From contig DASRFA010000006.1 in assembly GCA_035651755.1 (NCBI GenBank), positions 1 to 25,620 on the forward strand: 25,620 bases of DNA, in the 5' to 3' direction. Below the pieces are notes generated by a model. The model saw nothing but the letters and a program-made list of their open reading frames with translations, was not told where the DNA came from and did not search any database. Source of the stretch: DASRFA01 sp035651755. Lineage in GTDB: Bacteria; Desulfobacterota; Binatia; UBA12015. Positions 25,619-25,620 of this stretch are shown here, one piece after another. Position numbers and translations under genes: made by a program. The number at the start of each line of letters is the position of its first letter. Positions within the stretch are counted from its first letter, which is position 1.

Positions 25619-25620
25619 CC

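Overview
The window is about 25.6 kb of very GC-rich, densely packed bacterial DNA with eleven genes, one of them cut by the left edge. The organism looks like a Gram-negative, hopanoid-making bacterium. It makes squalene by the HpnC/D/E route, has the OpgG/OpgH periplasmic-glucan pair, and secretes Cys-rich proteins with repeats like those of Myxococcota, Desulfobacterota and Binatia-type lineages. The lineage is an inference from gene content; no rRNA or other phylogenetic marker is present.

Left part (1-8136): a secreted Cys-rich repeat protein (minus, truncated by the window edge) is divergent from a large one-component regulator (plus) that joins an OmpR/PhoB-type winged helix to an AAA/STAND ATPase and a TPR-like helical region. 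The short gap between them holds three tandem 11-bp direct repeats, the arrangement expected for an OmpR/PhoB-type DNA-binding domain. Convergent to the regulator is a long secreted SGNH/GDSL hydrolase (minus). A gene-free stretch of about 600 bp follows, then a Kef/YbaL-type cation:proton antiporter without an RCK domain (plus).

Middle part (9999-17080): a five-gene hopanoid operon on the minus strand in the order shc, hpnC-hpnD, hpnE, hpnH, hemolysin III/PAQR-type membrane protein. The first three junctions are 4-bp stop/start overlaps and the last is a 14-bp gap. HpnC and HpnD form a single continuous 612-residue reading frame that keeps both Asp-rich motifs in each half. This looks like a bifunctional squalene-forming fusion and is the most interesting feature of the window. 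Upstream of shc lie a candidate sigma70-type promoter, a TetR-like palindrome that begins on its -10, a leader hairpin and a second inverted repeat close to the ribosome-binding region.

Right part (17104-25620): divergent from the hopanoid operon is an amidase-signature enzyme overlapping opgG, which itself overlaps opgH. Hopanoid and periplasmic-glucan synthesis therefore share one intergenic control region, which suggests a cell-envelope locus. Convergent to opgH is a fused multi-membrane-span/spermidine-synthase-like protein. The right edge holds a short tandem repeat with strong hairpins and no visible gene.

Because GC content at third codon positions is extreme, stop codons are rare and long open frames run antisense or out of frame through most genes. 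Genes were chosen here by recognisable protein families, signal peptides, Shine-Dalgarno sites and stop/start overlaps.
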